A stretch of 11,083 bases of DNA, taken from assembly GCA_013044085.1 (NCBI GenBank), contig JABEVI010000069.1, positions 1 through 11,083 of the forward strand, given 5' to 3'. A program made the translations under genes and the position numbers. The notes under the pieces were generated by a model. It was not told the DNA's origin. It made no database searches and was given only the letters and a program-made list of their open reading frames with translations. Below, in pieces: positions 1-6,346 of the stretch. The stretch is from Steroidobacteraceae bacterium (lineage in GTDB: Bacteria > Pseudomonadota > Gammaproteobacteria > Steroidobacterales > Steroidobacteraceae). How positions within the stretch are numbered: the first letter of the stretch is position 1; every line of letters begins with the position of its first letter.

Positions 1-152
1 TCGCCGTAGCGCACGTCGGCGAGCCCGTGGATGCGCACGATGCCGTCGGTGACGCTGACCACGGTGCCTACGTTGCGCGCCTCGGTCGCACCTTCGAACT
101 TGACGATACGCGCCTTGATCAGGTCGCTTATTTCCGATGCCTTGATGGACAT
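1..152 (-). CDS. atpA: ATP synthase F1 subunit alpha, N-terminal fragment
   Basis: First 50 codons of the alpha subunit of F1Fo ATP synthase; the rest lies beyond position 1. The protein begins MSIKASEISDLIKARI and continues through a segment resembling the N-terminal beta-barrel (EARNVGTVVSVTDGIVRIHGLADV). This is typical of proteobacterial AtpA, whose N-terminal helix contacts the delta subunit. The catalytic and P-loop regions are outside the window. The ATG is at 150-152, with a good ribosome binding site (AGAGGGTG, 155-162 on the minus strand). It follows atpH after a 45-base gap that contains a strong hairpin (167-185). Identity is secure from sequence and gene order. Confidence 0.95.
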   Translation of the reverse strand, partial: MSIKASEISDLIKARIVKFEGATEARNVGTVVSVTDGIVRIHGLADVRYG

Positions 153-166
153 ATCACCCTCTTGTT

Positions 167-185
167 GCGGATCCCGCGGATCCGC
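167..185 (-). promoter_or_regulatory. Hairpin just upstream of the atpA ribosome binding site
   Basis: Perfect 8-base inverted repeat: GCGGATCC at 167-174 and GGATCCGC at 178-185, separated by CGC. It fills much of the 45-base atpH-atpA gap and ends four bases before the AGAGGGTG ribosome binding site of atpA. No T-run follows, so it is unlikely to be an intrinsic terminator. A role in translation control, RNA processing or mRNA stability between atpH and atpA is inference. Confidence 0.45.
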
Positions 186-197
186 GACCAACTCTAT

Positions 198-734
198 TCA
201 GGTCGTCAATTCCGTTGCGAGCCGCTGCAAGCGGCCGCTCAATGAGCCGTCGATGACCAGATCGCCCACTCGCACCACGGCCCCCCCCAACAACTTCGAA
301 TCGACCGCGGCATGCAGGCGCACCTGGCGCTTGAAGCGTTCGCTCAGTGCCTGCTCCAGCCTGCGGGCTTGCGCCGGGTCCATCGCCACGGCCGACAGCA
401 CCTCGGCATCCAGCGTATTTTCGACCGCCGCGCGCATCGCCGCGTAATGGGTCAGGATCTCCGGTAGCAGCAACAGGCGGTGATTCTCCGCCAGCACCCT
501 CACGAAGTTCTTCATGCCGTCATCGAACGAGGCGCCCGCGACCTCGATAATGAGGCCAGCGAGATCGGCCGGCGTCAACGCCGGGCTCTTGGTGAGCGCG
601 GCGAGGCGCTGATCGGCAACGATCAGGCTGGCCGTCTGCAGTGCGCCGGTCCATTTTTTCAGCTCGTTCGCATCGCGTGCGTACTCGAATGCGGCCTTTG
701 CGTAGGGCCGGGCGATGGTGGCGCGCTCAGCCAT
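198..734 (-). CDS. atpH: ATP synthase F1 subunit delta
   Basis: Delta subunit (178 aa), part of the peripheral stalk that ties the F1 head to the membrane b dimer. Family hallmarks are RPYAKAAFEYA near the N-terminus (residues 9-19), the central NFVRVLAENHRL and the C-terminal DSKLLGGAVVRVGD followed by DGSLSGRLQRL. Length matches the E. coli protein (177 aa). The ATG at 732-734 was chosen because it starts the conserved MAERATIARPYAKAAFE. A longer in-frame extension to 794 would run deep into atpF. Its first 8 bases overlap the end of atpF (ATGGCTGA), so translational coupling is likely. An eight-G run lies in the coding strand (281-288), at the LLGGAVV segment. Confidence 0.96.
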   Translation of the reverse strand: MAERATIARPYAKAAFEYARDANELKKWTGALQTASLIVADQRLAALTKSPALTPADLAGLIIEVAGASFDDGMKNFVRVLAENHRLLLLPEILTHYAAMRAAVENTLDAEVLSAVAMDPAQARRLEQALSERFKRQVRLHAAVDSKLLGGAVVRVGDLVIDGSLSGRLQRLATELTT

Positions 735-1206
735 TGGTGATCTCGGCGGCGAGTTTGTCGAGCAATTCGACGTGCGTGCCCGCATCGATCTCACGTTCCA
801 GCAGGCGAGCGGCGCCGCGCACGGCGAGTCTGCCCACTTCGCGAGTCAGATCCTCGCGCGCACGCGAGCTCTCGCGCGCGACTTCCGCCCGTGCCTGGGT
901 CAGCAGGCGCGCCGCCTCACCCGAGGCCGTGCCCTTGGCTTCTTCGATCATTTCATTGGCACGCTTGGCCGCCAGGTCGACGATCTGCGTCGCGCGATCG
1001 CGCGCTTCGCGGATGACCGCATCGGCGCGCTCGCGGGCTTCCGCGAGGTCCGTTTTGCCCTTTTCGGCGGCGGCGAGTCCGACGGCGATTCGGCGCGCAC
1101 GCTCATCCATCGGCCCCAAGATCATCGGCCACACGAACCGCTTCGTAAACCAGATGAGCGTGACGAACACGAGCATCTGCACGAACAGCGTGAGATTGAT
1201 GTTCAC
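727..1206 (-). CDS. atpF: ATP synthase Fo subunit b
   Basis: Subunit b (159 aa), the membrane-anchored dimeric peripheral stalk of ATP synthase. Residues about 5-27 form one hydrophobic membrane segment ending in KRFVWPMI, which matches the KYVWPP motif of E. coli b. A long charged, Ala-rich coiled coil follows (about 33-140: ERARRIAVGLAAAEKGK onward), then the delta-binding C-terminus (LLDKLAAEI). Length agrees with the usual 156 aa. The start is a GTG (1204-1206) with AGGAG at 1213-1217 and six-base spacing. It lies 38 bases after atpE and overlaps atpH by 8 bases. Confidence 0.96.
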   Translation of the reverse strand: MNINLTLFVQMLVFVTLIWFTKRFVWPMILGPMDERARRIAVGLAAAEKGKTDLAEARERADAVIREARDRATQIVDLAAKRANEMIEEAKGTASGEAARLLTQARAEVARESSRAREDLTREVGRLAVRGAARLLEREIDAGTHVELLDKLAAEITNG

Positions 1207-1244
1207 AGTGGTCTCCTGACCAGCCCGGCTGCCGGTCCGTCGCT

Positions 1245-1511
1245 CTAGTGCGTCAGCATCGAGGTGAACGGATTCGCGAAGGTGAAGAACAGCGCGAAGC
1301 CGATGCCGATCATGGCGACCGCGTCAACCAGCGCCGCGACAATGAACATCTTCACCTGCAGCATCGGGGCGAGCTCGGGCTGGCGCGCTGCGCCCTCGAG
1401 AAACCTGCCACCGAGGATGCCGAAACCGATGGCGGTGCCAAGCGCGCCCAAGCCGAAGATGATGCCGACGGCGAGCACGGTCATGGCCTGGACGTGTGCA
1501 ATGTTATCCAT
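1245..1511 (-). CDS. atpE: ATP synthase Fo subunit c
   Basis: Proton-carrying subunit c (88 aa) that forms the rotor ring. It is a two-helix hairpin. Helix 1 has the tight-packing glycine motif (GALGTAIGFGILGG, about 22-35), followed by the polar loop RQPEL (43-47). Helix 2 carries the ion-binding carboxylate Asp63 in ALVDAVAMIGIG, equivalent to E. coli Asp61. No Na+-binding Gln/Thr pattern is evident, so it is probably H+-coupled. The ATG at 1509-1511 is preceded by a perfect AGGAGG (1517-1522) at five bases. This is the strongest ribosome binding site in the cluster, in keeping with the many c copies needed per complex. Confidence 0.97.
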   Translation of the reverse strand: MDNIAHVQAMTVLAVGIIFGLGALGTAIGFGILGGRFLEGAARQPELAPMLQVKMFIVAALVDAVAMIGIGFALFFTFANPFTSMLTH

Positions 1512-1516
1512 TCAAT

Positions 1517-1522
1517 CCTCCT
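1517..1522 (-). promoter_or_regulatory. Strong ribosome binding site of atpE
   Basis: A full AGGAGG on the minus strand, five bases before the atpE ATG. Neighbouring atp genes have weaker sites; atpB, for example, has only a CGGA-like sequence. The difference fits the high stoichiometry of subunit c. Confidence 0.8.
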
Positions 1523-1567
1523 AGACGAAAGCCAACGCGAAACGAGTGTACATGGGACCCGGGGAAA

Positions 1568-2419
1568 TCAATGATGCTCGTGCGCCATCGCCAGATAGAC
1601 GATGGTCAACACCATGAATATGAAGGCTTGCAGCGTGATCACGAGCAGGTGGAAAACCGCCCATGCAAATGCCAGCAAGAACTGCAGCACGACGTAAAGC
1701 CAGCCGCTGAAGCTCGCCAGTTGTGCGACGCCGTGCAGCGAGAGCGTGGCGAGCAGCAGGAAGATCATCTCACCGGCGAAGAGGTTGCCGTACAAGCGCA
1801 GTGCGAGCGATATCGGCCGGGCCACCAGCGGCACGATTTCCAGCACCAGGTTTGCCGGCACCAGCAGGGCCTGCAATAGGGGGTTTTTCGAGCTGAAGGG
1901 TTGCAACGCAAGCTCGCCGATGAAACCGCCGAGACCCTTGCACTTGATGCTGTAATAGATGATGAGGATGAACACCGTCAACGACATCCCGAAGGTGACG
2001 TTCAGATCGGTGCTGGGGACGACCTTCAGATGCTCGATACCCACGCCGCGTGCGAGCGCCGGCAATAGATCGACGGGCAGCACGTCCATGGCATTGAAGA
2101 GAAAAACCCAGCAGAATATCGTCAGCGCGAGCGGCGCGAGCAGTTCGTTCGTGCCGTGAAAGGTGTCCTTGACCTGATCGTTGATGAATTCGACGACGAG
2201 TTCCACGAACGCCTGGAATCCGCGCGGCTGGCCGGCGGTCGCATTGCGCGCCGCGAAGTAGAATGAGCCGCCGAAAAGCACCGCCAGCAGCACCGAGAAG
2301 AACACACTGTCCAAATGGATGACGGAAAAATCCATCACCCCCGTCGGTGCCTTGTTGGAGAGGAACGTCAGGTGGTGAAGAATGTATTCGTTCGCGGTCA
2401 GGGTATGTTCTGCTGCCAT
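1568..2419 (-). CDS. atpB: ATP synthase Fo subunit a
   Basis: Membrane subunit a (283 aa), which forms the two proton half-channels next to the c ring. The essential arginine is Arg208 in SLALRLYGNLFAGE (equivalent to E. coli Arg210). The conserved Gln264 lies in ITLQAFIFMVLTIVYL close to the C-terminus. Other family signatures are FNAMDVLPVDLLP (108-120) and VVPSTDLNVTFGMSL (133-147). Several hydrophobic segments span the chain. Relative to E. coli there is a short insertion between ELALQPF and the next helix (SSKNPLLQALL). The ATG at 2417-2419 has a weak ribosome binding site. The gene lies 36 bases after atpI and 56 bases before atpE. Confidence 0.97.
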   Translation of the reverse strand: MAAEHTLTANEYILHHLTFLSNKAPTGVMDFSVIHLDSVFFSVLLAVLFGGSFYFAARNATAGQPRGFQAFVELVVEFINDQVKDTFHGTNELLAPLALTIFCWVFLFNAMDVLPVDLLPALARGVGIEHLKVVPSTDLNVTFGMSLTVFILIIYYSIKCKGLGGFIGELALQPFSSKNPLLQALLVPANLVLEIVPLVARPISLALRLYGNLFAGEMIFLLLATLSLHGVAQLASFSGWLYVVLQFLLAFAWAVFHLLVITLQAFIFMVLTIVYLAMAHEHH

Positions 2420-2455
2420 TTAGTGTCCGATGCGCTCGTTCACGCGCGTCGAATT

Positions 2456-2875
2456 CTACTTACTCGTCCCTCTGCGCCCGGCGCCGCCCAGCAATGCCGG
2501 CAGCGCATTCGCCAGCGCCATCCAGAACACAAAAAAAGTGGCCAGGTACGTGCCGAGCATCGCCAACGGAACCACCTTCATCGTCTTCAGAACCACGACG
2601 AACAGCGCAGCCATAACCACGATCTTGGCGGCTTCACCCGCGAAGAACGCTCTTACCGCCCGTTGCGGATCCGTTGCCGAGCGCGATCCGAACCCGATCA
2701 AGGCCATGGCGAGGCTCGCTGTGGCGCTGATTCCGCCACCCATCGCCGCCGATAGAGCGGCACGGAAATCATCCAGCACCCACGCCGCGATCGCGCAGAG
2801 CAGAGTCACGGCCGTCTGGCCGAGCACGACGCCGAGTGCCAGCCGCCGCGCATCGGGCTGGTCGATCGCGATCAC
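2456..2875 (-). CDS. atpI: ATP synthase-associated protein I
   Basis: AtpI (139 aa), a small membrane protein encoded at the head of many proteobacterial atp operons. In the family it is linked to assembly or stability of the c ring and sometimes to Mg2+ uptake. Four hydrophobic stretches are visible at about 12-33, 38-63, 79-99 and 106-130, with the typical GGGISATASLAMA and EAAKIVVMAALF segments. The call rests on both position and sequence, since the family is weakly conserved. The start is a GTG at 2873-2875 with a modest GGGA site six bases upstream; no in-frame ATG fits better. A run of seven T in the coding strand lies at 2531-2537. Confidence 0.88.
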   Translation of the reverse strand: MIAIDQPDARRLALGVVLGQTAVTLLCAIAAWVLDDFRAALSAAMGGGISATASLAMALIGFGSRSATDPQRAVRAFFAGEAAKIVVMAALFVVVLKTMKVVPLAMLGTYLATFFVFWMALANALPALLGGAGRRGTSK

Positions 2876-2904
2876 AATACATCCCGTTCGTCGGGCGATG
2901 CCCG
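2876..2904 (-). promoter_or_regulatory. Alternative hairpins in the atpI leader
   Basis: In the RNA read from the minus strand, CCCG at 2892-2895 can pair in two exclusive ways. Upstream it forms CGGGC-AUC-GCCCG (2892-2904, five pairs). Downstream it forms CCCG-ACGAA-CGGG (2883-2895, four pairs), which would cover the GGGA ribosome binding site of atpI. The layout resembles a small translation switch. The stems are short, so a regulatory role is only inference. Confidence 0.3.
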
Positions 2905-3021
2905 CTGTTCCAACGCTTATCTGGGAGGATGCGAACGCTTCGCTTCTACATCGCCGCCTGGCAACTCAATGCAGTGTCCACCCACTTCACCGGCCGCCGC
3001 GGCCCGATCAAAGCCGGGCGC

Positions 3022-3050
3022 ATTATATAGACACGCCCCCCGGGCATCAA
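3022..3050 (-). promoter_or_regulatory. Sigma-70-type promoter of the atp operon
   Basis: On the minus strand, TTGATG (3045-3050) and TATAAT (3022-3027) are separated by exactly 17 bases. This is a perfect -10 box and a four-of-six -35 box in a GC-rich background. It lies in the 187-base gap between parB and atpI and faces atpI. It predicts transcription from around 3015 and a leader of about 140 bases. It would let the ATP synthase genes be expressed independently of rsmG-parAB. Confidence 0.75.
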
Positions 3051-3062
3051 GGCATCTTGAAC

Positions 3063-3962
3063 TCACTGAATATGGCCGAGAATACCCTCGAGTTCGTCCA
3101 GGCTGTTATAAGTCACGATCAATTTGCCCTTGCCCGAAGCGGTATGCGCAAAGGCCACCTTGGCACCGAGCTTGTCGGCGAGTTCGCGCTCCAGCCGGTG
3201 GATATCCGGATCCGTGGCGGCACTTGGCTGCGGATCGTGCGTATGCGCGCTCGTCAGGCGACGCACGAGTGACTCGGTATCACGCACCGAGAGCGCCTTT
3301 TTGGCAACCAGGGCGGCAACTTCGGTCTGTTGGCGGCTCGAGGACAGACCGAGCAACGCGCGTGCGTGGCCCATTTCGATGCTGCGCTGCTCGACGAGCG
3401 CCATGACGTCTTCCGGCAGATCGAGCAGACGCAACAAATTGCTGACGGCGGCGCGGGAGCGGCCGACGGCATCGGCAACGGCTTGATGTGTCAGCCCAAA
3501 TTCCTGGATGAGGCGCGACAAGGCGCGCGCTTCTTCGAGCGGATTCAGATCCTCACGCTGGATATTCTCGATCAGCGCCATGGCGACGGCGGCCTCGTCA
3601 GGCACGTCGCGCACCACCGCGGGAATATCCACGAGGCCGGCGAGCTGCGCGGCACGCCAGCGGCGCTCGCCGGCGATGATCTCGTAGCGCTGGGGCTGCG
3701 TATCGCTCTGGCGCGCGAGCGGACGCACGAGGATCGGTTGCACGATGCCCTGAGCCTTGATCGAGTCCGCTAATTCGGTCAGCGTGTCGGTCCGCATGTC
3801 GACCCGGGGTTGGTATTTGCCACGCTGCAGCAGATCGAGCGGCAACTGGGCCAACCGTTCGCCGACCGGCATGGCTTGAGCTGTGGCGGCGCTCGCCCGC
3901 TTCGCCAGCAGCGGACTAAGTTCAGCGAGCCCGCGGCCCAAAGACGGCTTTTTGCCCGACAT
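3063..3962 (-). CDS. parB: Chromosome-partitioning protein ParB
   Basis: ParB (299 aa), the CTP-dependent DNA clamp that loads at parS sites and works with ParA in origin segregation. The N-terminal ParA-interaction segment (KPSLGRGLAELSPLL, 5-19) is present. The CTP-binding domain follows, with YQPR (50-53), GERRWRAAQLAG (98-109) and ENIQREDLNPLEEA (132-145). A helix-turn-helix for parS recognition spans about 157-180 (LTHQAVADAVGRSRAAVSNLL). A C-terminal dimerisation segment covers about 255-299. Length is normal and no key residue is missing. The ATG at 3960-3962 lies 41 bases after parA. I saw no good parS site in this window, so the sites must lie elsewhere. Confidence 0.96.
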   Translation of the reverse strand: MSGKKPSLGRGLAELSPLLAKRASAATAQAMPVGERLAQLPLDLLQRGKYQPRVDMRTDTLTELADSIKAQGIVQPILVRPLARQSDTQPQRYEIIAGERRWRAAQLAGLVDIPAVVRDVPDEAAVAMALIENIQREDLNPLEEARALSRLIQEFGLTHQAVADAVGRSRAAVSNLLRLLDLPEDVMALVEQRSIEMGHARALLGLSSSRQQTEVAALVAKKALSVRDTESLVRRLTSAHTHDPQPSAATDPDIHRLERELADKLGAKVAFAHTASGKGKLIVTYNSLDELEGILGHIQ

Positions 3963-4002
3963 CGTGGAAGTCCTGGAGGCTGGCGGTGGCCGGATGGGGC
4001 GG

Positions 4003-4008
4003 ATTATA
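4003..4008 (-). promoter_or_regulatory. Possible internal -10 box ahead of parB
   Basis: A perfect TATAAT on the minus strand overlaps the parA stop codon, about 41 bases before the parB start. No convincing -35 box is found at 16-18 bases (CGACGA-like sequence) and there is no TGn extension. It may be chance, or a weak internal promoter giving extra ParB. Confidence 0.25.
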
Positions 4009-4789
4009 CGGGGACGGGCGCTTCGTCGTCGCGCCGAATCATCTCGCCGGCGAGCGCGAGGTAGGCTAGCGCACCACGCGACTCCTTGTCGTGCAGCAGG
4101 GCCGGTTTGCCGAAGCTCGGCGCCTCGGCGAGTCGCACATTGCGGGGAATCATCGTGCGGAACACCTTGTCGCCGAAGTGCTCGATCAGCTGTGCCGACA
4201 CCTCGCTCGCCAGGTTGTTACGTGGGTCGTACATGGTTCGCAACAGACCCTCGATTTGGAGCTCAGGGTTGATGCTGGCGCGGATTTGTTCGATCGTCTG
4301 CATGAGCGCGCTCAACCCTTCGAGCGCGTAGTACTCGCATTGCATCGGCACCATGACCGAGTCGGCCGCCACCATGGCATTCAACGTCAGCATGTTCAGA
4401 GAAGGAGGGCAGTCGATAAGGATCACGTCGAAATCCTCGCGCACGGCCTTCAACGCATTGCGCAGCTTGAACTCCCTGCCCGCGATCATAGTCAACAGGC
4501 GCACCTCGGCCGCGGTCAAATCCTGGTTTGCCGGCAACAACATGAATCCGGCGTTCTCGGCGGCGACCAAGGCTTCGACGGCGGTGCATTCACCGAGCAG
4601 CACGTCGCAGCTGGTGCGCGCCAGATCGTGTTTATCGACCCCACAGCCCATCGTCGCGTTGCCCTGTGGATCAAGGTCGATCAGCAGAACCCGCCGCTTG
4701 GTCGCGGCGAGCGATGCGGCGAGATTGACGGCGGTCGTGGTCTTGCCGACGCCGCCTTTCTGATTTGCGATCGCGATGACCCGCTTCAT
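4004..4789 (-). CDS. parA: Chromosome-partitioning ATPase ParA
   Basis: ParA/Soj-type ATPase (261 aa) that binds the nucleoid and moves ParB-parS complexes. It has the deviant Walker A motif QKGGVGKTTT (10-19, with the signature Lys11 and P-loop Lys16), Walker A' LLIDLDPQGN (35-44, Asp40) and Walker B VILIDCPPS (122-130). The C-terminal part has IPRNVRLAEAPSFGKP (214-229), typical of chromosomal ParA. The short N-terminus, with no DNA-binding extension, argues for a chromosomal rather than plasmid P1-type protein. The ATG at 4787-4789 was chosen because it starts MKRVIAIANQKGG. It overlaps the rsmG stop codon (ATGA), so translation is probably coupled. A longer frame upstream to 4963 only shadows rsmG. 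Confidence 0.97.
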   Translation of the reverse strand: MKRVIAIANQKGGVGKTTTAVNLAASLAATKRRVLLIDLDPQGNATMGCGVDKHDLARTSCDVLLGECTAVEALVAAENAGFMLLPANQDLTAAEVRLLTMIAGREFKLRNALKAVREDFDVILIDCPPSLNMLTLNAMVAADSVMVPMQCEYYALEGLSALMQTIEQIRASINPELQIEGLLRTMYDPRNNLASEVSAQLIEHFGDKVFRTMIPRNVRLAEAPSFGKPALLHDKESRGALAYLALAGEMIRRDDEAPVPV

Positions 4790-5451
4790 GCTGCGCTCGA
4801 TCTCGGCTTGGCCCGACAGATTTCCACAAGATGCCTCTGCTCGTCCAGCCCCGGCACATGCAAGCGGTGCACGGCGAGGACACGCCAGCCCCCCCCGAGC
4901 GAGCTGATCTCGCCGTCCGGCCGGCGGCCCTTCATCGCGAGTAGGCGGCCCCCCGGAGCGCAAAGGTGGCCGGCATTTTCAGCCAAAGCGGCGAGCGCGC
5001 AGACCGCACGCGCGAGGACCGCGTCGAAGCCTTGCGGGGGCCGGTAGTGCTCGGCGCGCTGCGCCACCACCTCGACGTTCCCCAAACCGAGGCGCTCGGC
5101 GGTCCGGGCGACATAGCGGGCCTTCTTGCCGGTTGACTCGATCAAGGTGAAATGTCGCTCAGGGTGGACTATCGCGAGTGGCAGGCCAGGAAAGCCGGCG
5201 CCGGTGCCGACGTCCGCGATTCTTTCGCCGCTCAGGAATGGCGCCACGCTCAGGCTGTCGAGCAGATGTTTGCGCAGCATCCCTGGCCGGTCGCGAATCG
5301 CCGTCAGATTGACCTGGGTGTTGGCGATCGTCAACTCATCCAGGAGAACCAGGAGCATGGCGAGCTGCGTCGTGCTCGGGCTCAAGCCAAGGAGTGCCGC
5401 CCCCTGCGCGAGCGCCGCGAACTCCTCGTCCGTTGAATGAGATTCACGCAT
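4786..5451 (-). CDS. rsmG: 16S rRNA (guanine-N7)-methyltransferase
   Basis: RsmG/GidB (221 aa) uses S-adenosylmethionine to methylate N7 of G527 (E. coli numbering) in 16S rRNA. Loss of this mark gives low-level streptomycin resistance in several bacteria. Visible motifs are VNLTAIRD (47-54), HLLDSL (62-67), the SAM-binding DVGTGAGFPGLPLAI (80-94), LIESTGKKARY (103-113) and the C-terminal VPGLDEQRHLVEI (199-211). The ATG at 5449-5451 gives a family-typical length but has a poor ribosome binding site. It overlaps the preceding gene by 8 bases (ATGCGTGA), so coupling is likely. The coding strand has an eight-G run at 4889-4896. The usual upstream partner mnmG is absent. Confidence 0.95.
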   Translation of the reverse strand: MRESHSTDEEFAALAQGAALLGLSPSTTQLAMLLVLLDELTIANTQVNLTAIRDRPGMLRKHLLDSLSVAPFLSGERIADVGTGAGFPGLPLAIVHPERHFTLIESTGKKARYVARTAERLGLGNVEVVAQRAEHYRPPQGFDAVLARAVCALAALAENAGHLCAPGGRLLAMKGRRPDGEISSLGGGWRVLAVHRLHVPGLDEQRHLVEICRAKPRSSAA

Positions 5452-6346
5452 TGTGGACGAGGAGCGCCGAAAGCTCATGCACTGGCATCGCCGCCAAAGC
5501 GGCCCTGTCGGTGACACGGGCGAGGATCATGGCACCGCGGCGCGCGCCGAAATGGCTTGAAAGCTGCGCGGCGAACCGCTCGATGCACGCACTCACATCG
5601 ACTGGCGGCACGTCGGGGAGCGCCAGGCGCCGGCCACCCGAACTGGCGCCGGGGTGGCCGGTCGTCGCCACCGCCATCAGCGCGAGACGCACACCGCGGC
5701 TGGTTGCATCGGCGGCGGCCCAGCGGGTGCGGGTGGCGATGGGTGTCGCTCGCGGATGCGCCGGCAATGGCGCACCGTCGAGCCAGGCATGCGTCGACGC
5801 GGCGGCGATTTGGGCGAGATCGCCGCCAAGCAATTGCGTCGCCACCGCAGCCGAGGCGACCCGCACCGCGACTTTCCCCGCCATCGCGAGGGACGGATAC
5901 CCGGGTTCAGCCTCGAGCGCCGCCTGGATGCGCCGGGCCCGGGTGAGTGCGGCAAGCAGCTCGTCGACACGTAGCGGCGGCTCGGCACCATCATGTGCCC
6001 GACGTGAGCGGTAATCCATCAACGCCCACAGCGCGCCGAAATTCTCGCGGGCCGGATCCCTCCCACCGCTCCAACACGCGGCAACGCCGACGCAGAACGC
6101 GGCCGCAACCGGATCGAGCTCATGGCTGGTGCCGGGCAGGCGCGCTCCGCGCGCCATCGTTGCGCCGGGCACGATCGGCCCCAGGAGACGCACACAGTCG
6201 GCATCGGCGAGCGCCGCCAATGAGCCGCCAAGCGCGTCCAGCAGGCCGCCATAGGCCGCATCGCACTCCTGCGGTGCGTCGCCTAGGTCGTGCACGGCGC
6301 ACTCGGCGATATCCCAGTTCACTAGCGCCGCGTTCGCGAAAGCCAC
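5444..6346 (-). CDS. Shortened, probably inactive MmgE/PrpD family protein
   Basis: A 300-aa relative of PrpD (2-methylcitrate dehydratase, usually about 480 aa). Residues 34-80 (LLDALG, LLGPIVPG, ARLPGTSHELDPVAAAF) and 205-224 (TRTRWAAADATSRGVRLALM) follow PrpD closely. Residues about 248-297 (ERFAAQLSSHFGARR, AAMPVHELSALLV) match the extreme PrpD C-terminus. The roughly 170-residue domain between them is missing. From memory of the family, the catalytic segment WLDFNDT...WGHPSDNLG has become W92-SGGRD-PAR-ENFG, so the first Asp is changed and the His region deleted. The second His aligns with Gly157 and the Lys with Thr207. The frame is open, so this looks like a pseudoenzyme rather than random decay. 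Start is GTG 6344-6346; a GTG at 6320-6322 touching the upstream stop is an alternative. Confidence 0.75.
   Translation of the reverse strand: MAFANAALVNWDIAECAVHDLGDAPQECDAAYGGLLDALGGSLAALADADCVRLLGPIVPGATMARGARLPGTSHELDPVAAAFCVGVAACWSGGRDPARENFGALWALMDYRSRRAHDGAEPPLRVDELLAALTRARRIQAALEAEPGYPSLAMAGKVAVRVASAAVATQLLGGDLAQIAAASTHAWLDGAPLPAHPRATPIATRTRWAAADATSRGVRLALMAVATTGHPGASSGGRRLALPDVPPVDVSACIERFAAQLSSHFGARRGAMILARVTDRAALAAMPVHELSALLVHNA

Noticed and set aside
4790..4963. N-terminal extension of ParA up to 4963, suggesting a plasmid-type DNA-binding domain
   Set aside because: The extension lies wholly within rsmG in another frame, is rich in Arg, Gly and Pro, and has no helix-turn-helix. 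The ATG at 4789 gives the standard chromosomal ParA start.
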